A DNA stretch of 13,969 bases from RGIG2041 sp045578865 (GTDB lineage: Bacteria > Bacillota > Clostridia > UBA1381 > UMGS1253): the NCBI GenBank assembly GCA_045578865.1, contig JAZNLB010000010.1:1-13969 (forward strand). Reading direction: 5' to 3'. The notes under the pieces are model-generated. The model was not told the DNA's origin. It was given only the letters and a program-made list of their open reading frames with translations, and did no database searches. Of this stretch, positions 1-5,690 are shown one piece after another. Positions within the stretch are counted from its first letter, which is position 1, and each line of letters begins with the position of its first letter. The position numbers were made by a program, and so were the translations under genes.

Positions 1-28
1 TGGCCTCCGACTTTAAAGGAAAATGAGG

Positions 29-56
29 TTGAAACCGATTTTCTTCCTTATATAAT
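29..56 (+). promoter_or_regulatory. Promoter of the four-helix-bundle gene
   Basis: TTGAAA (29-34) and a perfect TATAAT (51-56) are separated by 16 nt, a good sigma-A-type promoter. Transcription would begin near 62-64, just before the first hairpin of the array, so the mRNA of the small gene would start with a run of hairpins. The -35 box lies inside an imperfect inverted repeat (AAGG-AAAAT-GGTT near 17-30 against ACC-ATTTT-CCTT near 34-49). The call rests on consensus match and position only. Confidence 0.6.
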
Positions 57-76
57 ATAGAATATATGGGATGAAT

Positions 77-172
77 TGTCTGTGGCATGAAATGGCGTTG
101 CCATGAAAAGATGCTTCGCATCATGAATTGCATTCAATGAATGCATTATGGTCGAAATCGCTTTGCGATTTC
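77..172 (+). repeat. Hairpin array A, upstream half (5 hairpins)
   Basis: Five short inverted repeats follow one another: TGTC/GGCA (77-87, one G-T wobble), ATGGC/GCCAT (92-104), GATGC/GCATC (110-122), TGCATT/AATGCA (129-145) and GAAATCGC/GCGATTTC (154-172, 8-bp stem, TTT loop). The joints resemble ATGAA. The array fills most of the 5' UTR of the four-helix-bundle gene. The last three stems recur in the same order in the gene-less array at 4333-4396. The ribosome binding site (184-193) lies in the unpaired gap after the last hairpin. Confidence 0.85.
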
Positions 173-198
173 TGCAAGAATGAAAAGAAGAGGTTTTG

Positions 199-552
199 AT
201 GAAAGAAAATATATTGATTGAAACATCAAAGATATTTGCCGTAAAAATTATTCGTTATTGTGAAAAGCTGCGCGCAACGCAGAGGGCGCCGATAATATTA
301 AATCAGCTTATGCGAAGCGGAACAAGCATTGGAGCAAATATTCATGAGGGCAACTACGCAGCGAGTAAAGCAGATTTTATAAATAAATTTCAAATTGCGC
401 TCAAAGAATGTTATGAAACAGAGTATTGGTTGGATGTGTTTTGCCAGTCAGGTATTATACAGGAACTTGAATATAAACAGTTGCATGCAGAATGCAGCAA
501 AATAAGGAAATTACTTACAGCATCTATTCAGACTGCGAAGCAGAATCAATAG
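199..552 (+). CDS. Four-helix-bundle protein (S23/Avd-like family)
   Basis: A 117-residue protein of the four-helix-bundle family. This family includes proteins encoded by intervening sequences of bacterial 23S rRNA genes and is related in fold to Avd, the accessory protein of diversity-generating retroelements. The hallmark RSGTSIGANIHE is at residues 39-50, followed by the conserved helix region SKADFINKFQIALKE (56-70) and ETEYWL (73-78). No catalytic motif, signal peptide or membrane segment is visible. The ATG at 199 is preferred over an in-frame TTG at 196 because GAAGAGG (187-193) lies 5 nt upstream of it. The stop codon's last base is the first base of the downstream GAAATCGC hairpin, so the gene is fitted exactly into the array. 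The gene is AT-rich and uses ATA and TCA codons that are rare in its neighbours, which hints at transfer. The family is secure; the molecular role is unknown, with RNA or nucleic-acid binding the likeliest by analogy. Confidence 0.92.
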   Translation: MKENILIETSKIFAVKIIRYCEKLRATQRAPIILNQLMRSGTSIGANIHEGNYAASKADFINKFQIALKECYETEYWLDVFCQSGIIQELEYKQLHAECSKIRKLLTASIQTAKQNQ

Positions 553-659
553 AAATCGCTTGCGATTTCCACATAAATGCTTGCAAAGCAAGCAAATCAT
601 GCGCCGATGGCGCAAATCATGAAACCAAAAGGTTTCAAATCATGCAAACGCAGTTTGCA
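552..659 (+). repeat. Hairpin array A, downstream half (5 hairpins)
   Basis: Five perfect hairpins: GAAATCGC/GCGATTTC (552-569), TGCTTGC/GCAAGCA (578-594), TGCGCC/GGCGCA (600-614), GAAACC/GGTTTC (621-636) and TGCAAAC/GTTTGCA (643-659). The last three joints are AAATCAT or a close match. From 578 onward, hairpin starts are spaced 21-22 nt apart. The first hairpin repeats the stem of the hairpin just upstream of the gene (154-172), so the gene is bracketed by two copies. The first stem base is also the last base of the stop codon. Confidence 0.9.
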
Positions 660-671
660 AATCATTATAAT

Positions 672-837
672 ATGAATTGTCTGTGGCATGAAATGGCGTT
701 GCGTATTCATTGAGAAAAATAAAAATCGCAATGCGAATTTCACATAAATGCTTGCAAAGCAAGCAAATCATGCGCCGATGGCGCAAATCATGAAACCAAA
801 AGGTTTCAAATCATGCAAACGCAGTTTGCAAATCATT
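672..837 (+). repeat. Hairpin array B: degraded gene-less tandem copy
   Basis: A second array directly follows array A. Its first 31 bases (672-702) are identical to 71-101, then the copy breaks inside the second hairpin. The GATGC and TGCATT hairpins are missing, and the GAAATCGC-type hairpin is damaged (722-741, extra A in the right arm). The remainder (741-837) is a 97-bp exact duplicate of 570-666, with hairpins at 749-765, 771-785, 792-807 and 814-830. The last hairpin is followed by a T run at 836-840, so it could work weakly as a terminator for the upstream transcript. Confidence 0.88.
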
Positions 838-840
838 TTT

Positions 841-977
841 TAGGGTTGTCCCCACTCCGGTACCCCTGTATCGGTGAAATATATATGGTAATTTGTGTCT
901 GAACGATTGCACAAAAGGGCGCAATTATACAGGCAAATTACCAATTTTACAGTTATATTACAACTGTATGAATTGCA
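841..977. other. Structured intergenic region upstream of the S-layer gene promoter
   Basis: No gene is visible here. It holds three inverted repeats. CCGGTAC (857-863) pairs with GTATCGG (868-874) with one wobble. GGTAATTTG (887-895) pairs with CAAATTACC (934-942) and encloses ATTGC (906-910) and GCAAT (921-925). TACAGTT (948-954) pairs with AACTGTA (962-968). The last one ends 9 nt before the -35 box of the next promoter and is a candidate operator or activator site. The rest is AT-rich. Confidence 0.5.
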
Positions 978-1006
978 TTGACTACATAATTTTGGGGTGT
1001 TATAAT
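978..1006 (+). promoter_or_regulatory. Strong promoter of the SLH-domain protein gene
   Basis: TTGACT (978-983) and a perfect TATAAT (1001-1006) with the optimal 17-nt spacer. Transcription should start near 1013, giving a leader of about 130 nt. A strong promoter with a structured leader fits an abundant surface protein. Confidence 0.8.
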
Positions 1007-1026
1007 CAATGCAAGAAGACAACTAT

Positions 1027-1089
1027 AGGCATTCGTGCCTGTGTTGCCGTCGGGCGGGCCGCAGAGAAAGAGGGTGGCCGCGGCCTGCT
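1027..1089 (+). other. Two leader hairpins in the SLH-protein mRNA
   Basis: AGGCA-TTCG-TGCCT (1027-1040) is a UUCG-type tetraloop hairpin only about 14 nt from the predicted 5' end. A second, GC-rich stem of about 10 bp pairs 1053-1062 with 1080-1089 (with wobbles) around a 17-nt loop. Stable hairpins near a 5' end often protect abundant mRNAs from decay, which is the likely role. There is no run of T after either stem, so attenuation is not indicated. An A7T8 tract (1111-1125) and the ribosome binding site AAGGGAGG (1126-1133) follow. Confidence 0.55.
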
Positions 1090-1142
1090 AAGACACAACA
1101 CTCTTTCAACAAAAAAATTTTTTTTAAGGGAGGAATTGAGAT

Positions 1143-4100
1143 ATGAAAAATCTCAAGAAACTGTTGGCACTGGTTGTTGCTTGCGTAATGGTTTTCGGTA
1201 TGGTTGCATCTGCAGCTGTAATTGATTTCCCGGACGTAGCAGTAACAGCTAAGTACGCAGAAGCAGTAAAAGTTCTGTCCGCGCTCAACATCATCAATGG
1301 TGATGAAACAGGCAATTTCAACCCGGATAAGAACGTAACAAGAGCAGAAATGGCTAAGATTCTTTGCGCTATGATGAGCAAGAATGCATCCTTTGGCCAG
1401 ACCGATTCCGGTTTTGCTGATGTAACAGCAGCTCACTGGGCATCCGGTTATGTAAAGCACGCTAAGGGCCTCGGTTACATCAACGGTTATGATGCAGCTA
1501 CTTTCGGTCCGGAAGACAATGTTACATACGAACAGGCTATTAAGCTGATCGTTGCAGCACTCGGTTACACACTGGCTGCTGATGCTAACGGCGGTTACCC
1601 GGCTGGTTACATGATGATCGCTGCTGACAAGAACATCACAAAGAACGTTGTTATCGCTGATGCAACTGCACCGGCTAAGAGAAGCGACATCGCTCTTCTC
1701 GCTTTCAACGCTCTGGAAGTTGGCATGATGGAGAGAGAAACCTACGGCACTACTGCTGAATACAAAGAAGGTTCCAAGACTCTTCTCGCTGATAAGCTCG
1801 GTGCAAAGAAGGCTGAAGGCGTAATCGTTGCTACATATGTTGAAGATCCGGCAAACTACGATGTAGAGGATGCTGAAATTCGCTTTGACCCGAAAGGTGA
1901 TGCAGAGGCTTATACTCGTCCGTGCACAGATATTACTGCTCCGAAGTACCTGGGCTACAAGGACGTAACAGCTTATCTTGCAGAAAATGAAGATGGCAAA
2001 GAAGAAATCATTGCTGTAACTGTTAAGGCAACTAACGTTACAGAGTACGTATTCGAAGATCTTGATGTACTCGCAGATGAGGATGATCTTGACGGCGATG
2101 AAATGTCTATCGGCAATCAGGGCGGTGAAAACACCGAACTTGCTGTAGCAGGTCAGTTCACTTACTGGACATCTGCAGAGCATGACGACAAGAAGCCGAC
2201 CGTTCTCGATATCGAGGCTGGCGCTGCTGTTTATGTAAACGGTGTTCAGGCAGATTTCACAGAGGCTAACCTTATCCCGCAAGTCGGCACAATCGTTGCT
2301 TACGATACCAATGATAACGATAAAATTGACCTCTTTGTAGTAGAGAAATACGGTATTGCAGTTGTTGATTCTGTAGTTGCAAAGAGCATGAAAGTTCGTT
2401 TTAAGCCTGACGCTGACTTATATGTTAAGTCTGATTTCGTTGAAAATCAGTATGCTCTCAACGAAGACGAAGCTGAATTCCTCAAGAACATCACTGTAAC
2501 AATCGACGGTGAAGCTGCTGAGCTCGCTGACCTTCAGGAATTTGACGTAGCATATATTCGTACAAACGACTTTGCCGATGAAGCTGGCATGACATTCATC
2601 GAGTTCATCGTTTCCAGAAAGACTGTTGAAGGTAAGGCAATGTCCGCTATCGTTGATGGTGTTATCACTATCGGCGCTGAAGACTACGATGTATACCCGA
2701 CTATCGATATCAGACTTGGTTCCGAAGGCAAGTACTTCCTCACAGTTGACGGTATGATCGTTGGTAGAGATACAGAAGTAGCTCTCAACGACAAGTATGG
2801 TTATGTTTACAAGATTGGTAACTCTGCATTTGGCGACAAGAGCGTAAGACTCTTCACAGCTGAAGGCGAAGATGTAACATACGATGTATCTGACAGAATT
2901 GAAATCAACGAAGTACATCCGGCTGTTAGAAAAGCATCTGAAGCATACTCTTTTGTAGAACTCGCTGAAATCTTTGACGTAACTTACACTGAAGTTGCTG
3001 ATGATGAAGCTGCTACAGAAGCAAATGCAGAAGCAGCTTGTGCAGCACTCGTAGCTAAGTACGATACAAATGATGATGATGCAGTTTCTCCGGAAGAAAT
3101 CATCGTATACCTCGGTAGCGATGCAGCTTCCTACGAAGAAAAGCTCTTCGCTTATGAAGTAAGCGGCGATGCTATTACAGCAATTTACCTCACAAATGTT
3201 GAAGATGCAGTTGCAGAAGAAAATGATGTATTGGAAGCTGCTGAGTACACATGGAAGAACGGCAGATTCGTTCAGGGCGGCGTAGGTACAACACTGGCTT
3301 CCGGCGCTAAGATCTTCATGATCGCTGACGATGAAACTGATATCGCTAAGTGGAAGGTTGTAGATGCTTCTGCACTCGTAGCAGGCAGAACTTACACCGC
3401 TACACTTTACGGTTATGATCCGAAGGCTGACGACTTCAAGGCTGTTCTCCTCAACGGTAGCAGCGGCGAATATGATGCATCTGCTGCTCTCGCATACTTC
3501 AAGTCTGTTGTTGAAACCGTTTACGGTGAAGATGACGAAGAAGCTATGAAGGTAACATTCATCCAGGCTCGCGAAGAAAAGGTAATGTACGTAATGGACG
3601 AACAGCTCGATCTGTTTGATGATTATGCAATCGGTACTGCATTCCTCTACGAAGTAGACGAAGATGCTAACCTGATCGCTGACGCACAGGTTATCTTTAC
3701 TCCGGATGCTGAGCTTGATAAGGATGATGTAATCGATGCATTGACCGAAGGTGAAGATTTCGCAGATCTCTTTGATGCATATGTTGATGAAGCCAACGAC
3801 TTCATGTTCACATTGGATGAAGACGAACTCGACGTTGACAACGAAGTTTGGTTTGGTGTAATCGGTGCTGTATCTGCAGCTGATGGCGGTCTCGCTCTCA
3901 CAATTGCAGCTGGCGCTAACATCAAGAACTCCGGTTACAACTATGTTGTAGGTAACGACGCTAACGTTGTAGTTCTCGACTACACCAAGCGTACAGTTGC
4001 TAACAAGCTCGTTAAGGCTGATGTTGATGCAATCGAAGCTTCTGATTGCACAGTTAAGGCTGGTAAGCTTGATCTCACAGGTGATGCTGAAGACATGAAC

Positions 4101-4172
4101 TTCAAGTATGCACTCGTAAGACTTTACAACGATAAGGTTGTAGATGTACTCGTAATCAACTACGAGAACTAA
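1143..4172 (+). CDS. S-layer-type protein with three SLH domains
   Basis: A 1009-residue secreted protein that probably forms or contributes to the S-layer. A signal peptide occupies residues 1-24/25 (KNLKK, then a hydrophobic core ending VASAA). Three SLH units follow, near 29-78 (FPDV...VTRAEMAKIL), 91-141 (FADV...VTYEQAIKLI) and about 152-192 (weaker, AKRSDIALLAFNAL). SLH domains usually bind pyruvylated secondary cell-wall polymers. The remaining ~800 residues are strongly acidic and rich in Ala, Asp, Glu and Val, with no enzyme motif I recognise. One segment (641-652, DTNDDDAVSPEE) fits a canonical EF-hand calcium loop, and 388-396 (DTNDNDKID) is a similar Asp-rich turn. The start is fixed by AAGGGAGG 9 nt upstream and by the signal peptide. 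The uniform, biased codon use suggests high expression. The gene is monocistronic between its own promoter and terminator. A structural role is well supported; its being the main S-layer protein is an inference. Confidence 0.95.
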   Translation: MKNLKKLLALVVACVMVFGMVASAAVIDFPDVAVTAKYAEAVKVLSALNIINGDETGNFNPDKNVTRAEMAKILCAMMSKNASFGQTDSGFADVTAAHWASGYVKHAKGLGYINGYDAATFGPEDNVTYEQAIKLIVAALGYTLAADANGGYPAGYMMIAADKNITKNVVIADATAPAKRSDIALLAFNALEVGMMERETYGTTAEYKEGSKTLLADKLGAKKAEGVIVATYVEDPANYDVEDAEIRFDPKGDAEAYTRPCTDITAPKYLGYKDVTAYLAENEDGKEEIIAVTVKATNVTEYVFEDLDVLADEDDLDGDEMSIGNQGGENTELAVAGQFTYWTSAEHDDKKPTVLDIEAGAAVYVNGVQADFTEANLIPQVGTIVAYDTNDNDKIDLFVVEKYGIAVVDSVVAKSMKVRFKPDADLYVKSDFVENQYALNEDEAEFLKNITVTIDGEAAELADLQEFDVAYIRTNDFADEAGMTFIEFIVSRKTVEGKAMSAIVDGVITIGAEDYDVYPTIDIRLGSEGKYFLTVDGMIVGRDTEVALNDKYGYVYKIGNSAFGDKSVRLFTAEGEDVTYDVSDRIEINEVHPAVRKASEAYSFVELAEIFDVTYTEVADDEAATEANAEAACAALVAKYDTNDDDAVSPEEIIVYLGSDAASYEEKLFAYEVSGDAITAIYLTNVEDAVAEENDVLEAAEYTWKNGRFVQGGVGTTLASGAKIFMIADDETDIAKWKVVDASALVAGRTYTATLYGYDPKADDFKAVLLNGSSGEYDASAALAYFKSVVETVYGEDDEEAMKVTFIQAREEKVMYVMDEQLDLFDDYAIGTAFLYEVDEDANLIADAQVIFTPDAELDKDDVIDALTEGEDFADLFDAYVDEANDFMFTLDEDELDVDNEVWFGVIGAVSAADGGLALTIAAGANIKNSGYNYVVGNDANVVVLDYTKRTVANKLVKADVDAIEASDCTVKAGKLDLTGDAEDMNFKYALVRLYNDKVVDVLVINYEN

Positions 4173-4200
4173 TTTCTGATTCTAAATTTCAGAGATAAAC

Positions 4201-4240
4201 AAAAAACGCGGTACTCACTTCGGTGGGTACCGTTTTTTTA
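4201..4240 (+). terminator. Rho-independent terminator of the SLH-protein gene
   Basis: The stem CGGTACTCAC (4209-4218) pairs with GTGGGTACCG (4223-4232), with one G-T wobble and a TTCG loop, and is followed by seven T (4233-4239). An A run (4201-4206) upstream of the stem means it may also act on minus-strand transcripts. Confidence 0.92.
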
Positions 4241-4256
4241 TTGTTATTTGTGCATT

Positions 4257-4283
4257 AAAAAACGGGATGCAATTTACATCCCG
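4257..4283 (-). terminator. Rho-independent terminator of the phosphofructokinase gene
   Basis: On the minus strand, CGGGATG pairs with CATCCCG (arms 4277-4283 and 4263-4269) around a 7-nt loop, followed by six U (plus-strand A run 4257-4262). It lies 216 nt after the phosphofructokinase stop codon, unusually far, because hairpin array C occupies the space between. Confidence 0.85.
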
Positions 4284-4296
4284 AAATAAATGATTT

Positions 4297-4480
4297 GCAA
4301 ACTTCGTTTGCGTGAAAGGGCTTCTCCATGAAATGATGCTTACGCATCATGATTTGCATTTACAATGCATTTATGAAGAAATCGCTATGCGATTTCAACT
4401 ATAATGTTTGCAAAGCAAACAATTCATGCGCCAACGGCGCAAATCATGAAACCGTAGGTTTTAAATCATGCCGTAAGGCA
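4297..4480 (+). repeat. Hairpin array C: gene-less collinear copy
   Basis: Eight hairpins: GCAAAC/GTTTGC (4297-4311), ATGATGC/GCATCAT (4333-4350), TGCATT/AATGCA (4355-4369), GAAATCGC/GCGATTTC (4378-4396), TGTTTGC/GCAAACA (4405-4421), TGCGCC/GGCGCA (4427-4441), GAAACC/GGTTTT (4448-4462) and TGCC/GGCA (4469-4480). Six of them match array A in order, with one GAAATCGC hairpin where array A has two copies plus the gene. Hairpin starts are mostly 21-23 nt apart. The array is read in the antisense direction as part of the phosphofructokinase 3' UTR. Confidence 0.88.
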
Positions 4481-4498
4481 ATTCATTGCTCTTTTCTA

Positions 4499-5581
4499 TC
4501 ACGCATCCCCAAACGATACACCCATGCTTTTTGCAACGGCAATCATCTGATGGTCGGTCGGTACAAATTTTGTGATGCCGGCAATGTCTTTTAACGCATT
4601 GTGCGTAATGCGGTTATTGACCATGGCTACGGTTACACCGTAGATTTCCTTTTCGATTAAATCTGCCGCATACGCCCCGAACTGAGTGGCAAGTACACGG
4701 TCATACGCAGAGGGGCTGCCGCCGCGCACAATATGGCCGGACAGCACCACGCGCGTTTCATAGGTCGAACGGTTTGCAATTTCGTCTGCAATGCGTTGTG
4801 TTGCGGTCTTATAGCCGAGTTCGGCGCGCAGTTGTGCACGCTGCTTTTTCTTGAGCTTTGCTTCGTCTTTTGACATCGCACCCTCGGCAACGGCGATGAT
4901 GGAAAATGCCCTGCCCTTGTTTGCGCGTCGGTCAATGGCTTTTAAAATCTTATTCATATCGTAAGGAATTTCCGGAATCAAAATGATATCTGCGCCGCCG
5001 GCAACTGCGCTATATAGCGTGAGCCAACCTGCCTTATTGCCCATAATTTCCACGAGCATAACCCGTCGGTGGCTCGATGCGGTGGTGTGAATTTTATCAA
5101 TTACATCCGTTGCGGTATCGACGGCGGTGTGGAACCCAAAGGTTACATCCGTACCATAAATATCATTATCGATTGTTTTGGGCAGACCGATGACATTTAA
5201 CCCTTCGTTTGCAAGCAGGTTTGCTGTTTTATGCGTACCATTGCCACCGAGCGTTAACAGGCAATCGAGCTTCATTTCCTTATAATTTTTCTTCATTGCG
5301 GCAACCTTGTCTATATTATCTTCGCCGATGACTTGCATCTTCGAGTACGGTGTACGCGAGGTGCCAAGTATCGTACCGCCAACGGTTAAAATCCCCGAAA
5401 AATCCGAAGGTTTCATCTTGTGATATTCGCCGTAAATCAAACCGTGGTAACCGTCCTCAATGCCGATGATTTCCACATCATCGCCCATTTTTTCATATAC
5501 CGCCTTTGCCACGCCGCGAATGGTGGCGTTCAGCCCCGGACAATCGCCGCCGCTGGTGAGAATACCGATTCTTTTTTTCAT
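4499..5581 (-). CDS. pfkA: 6-phosphofructokinase, mixed ATP/PPi signature
   Basis: Phosphorylates fructose 6-phosphate to fructose 1,6-bisphosphate, the committed step of glycolysis, in the cytoplasm. Motif positions are counted from an upstream ATG at 5587 (362 residues): GGDCPGLN (13-20), GGTILGTSR (70-78), GGNGT (114-118), PKTIDND (136-142), MGNKAGW (182-188) and GHIVRGGSPSAYDR (284-297). Known rules: Gly after the GGD/N position is typical of ATP enzymes, while Lys in PKTIDND is typical of PPi enzymes. This combination is found in mixed group III enzymes, so the phosphoryl donor cannot be assigned. Asn replaces the usual Asp in GGDGS. The second ATG (5581) is preferred because AAAGGGG (5590-5596) lies 8 nt from it but only 2 nt from the first, and MKKRIGILTSGGD is the usual family start. 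It is transcribed divergently from ppk1. Confidence 0.95.
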   Translation of the reverse strand: MKKRIGILTSGGDCPGLNATIRGVAKAVYEKMGDDVEIIGIEDGYHGLIYGEYHKMKPSDFSGILTVGGTILGTSRTPYSKMQVIGEDNIDKVAAMKKNYKEMKLDCLLTLGGNGTHKTANLLANEGLNVIGLPKTIDNDIYGTDVTFGFHTAVDTATDVIDKIHTTASSHRRVMLVEIMGNKAGWLTLYSAVAGGADIILIPEIPYDMNKILKAIDRRANKGRAFSIIAVAEGAMSKDEAKLKKKQRAQLRAELGYKTATQRIADEIANRSTYETRVVLSGHIVRGGSPSAYDRVLATQFGAYAADLIEKEIYGVTVAMVNNRITHNALKDIAGITKFVPTDHQMIAVAKSMGVSFGDA

Positions 5582-5587
5582 TGTCAT

Positions 5588-5684
5588 TTCCCCTTTCGGA
5601 GTAGATTTTTCTTGTATTTTATGTTATTATTGTATATTATATAATTAAATTAAACAATAGTTTTTTTAAAAATTGTAAAGGTGT
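5588..5684. promoter_or_regulatory. Divergent promoter region, pfkA / ppk1
   Basis: An AT-rich spacer between two genes pointing apart. For the minus strand, TTGTTT (5652-5657) and TACAAT (5629-5634) are 17 nt apart. For the plus strand, TTGTAT (5612-5617) and TATTAT (5635-5640) are 17 nt apart, and a perfect TATAAT lies at 5640-5645 without a good -35 box. The two promoters would overlap, so the genes may compete for polymerase. Low sequence complexity makes the exact boxes uncertain. Confidence 0.45.
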
Positions 5685-5690
5685 ATGGTT

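Larger units (their letters stand above)
71..837 (+). mobile_element. Candidate palindrome-array element carrying the four-helix-bundle gene
   Basis: Arrays A and B and the gene are treated here as one possible mobile or amplifying unit. In support, the gene is bracketed by two copies of the GAAATCGC hairpin, a gene-less collinear array exists at 4297-4480 in the same orientation, and there is an exact 97-bp tandem duplication. No transposase, integrase, reverse transcriptase or target-site duplication is visible, so mobility is an inference. The outer limits are uncertain. Confidence 0.35.

Noticed and set aside
492..713. 73-codon plus-strand frame through the hairpin array
   Set aside because: It starts inside the four-helix-bundle gene and reads through palindromes; the peptide is a by-product of the hairpin repeats. 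Reported only as a marker of the array.
552..837. CRISPR array
   Set aside because: The repeats are different palindromes with short constant joints, not one direct repeat with unique spacers, and no cas genes are near.
71..837. Integron cassette with attC sites
   Set aside because: The hairpins are short and perfect, lack the attC core-site layout, and no tyrosine integrase is present.
1111..1125. A7T8 tract as a terminator
   Set aside because: It has no GC stem and lies directly before a strong ribosome binding site, so it is part of the leader.
1023..2282. Long minus-strand open frame (419 codons) opposite the SLH-protein gene
   Set aside because: It is antisense to a well-supported gene with strong codon bias, which leaves the opposite strand free of stops. 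The translation is Cys/Ser-rich, has no family pattern and has no ribosome binding site.
2418..2918. Minus-strand open frame of 166 codons
   Set aside because: Shadow of the SLH-protein gene; no family features.
4349..4594. 81-codon plus-strand frame over array C and the end of pfkA
   Set aside because: It is made of hairpin sequence and the antisense of the phosphofructokinase 3' end, with no ribosome binding site.
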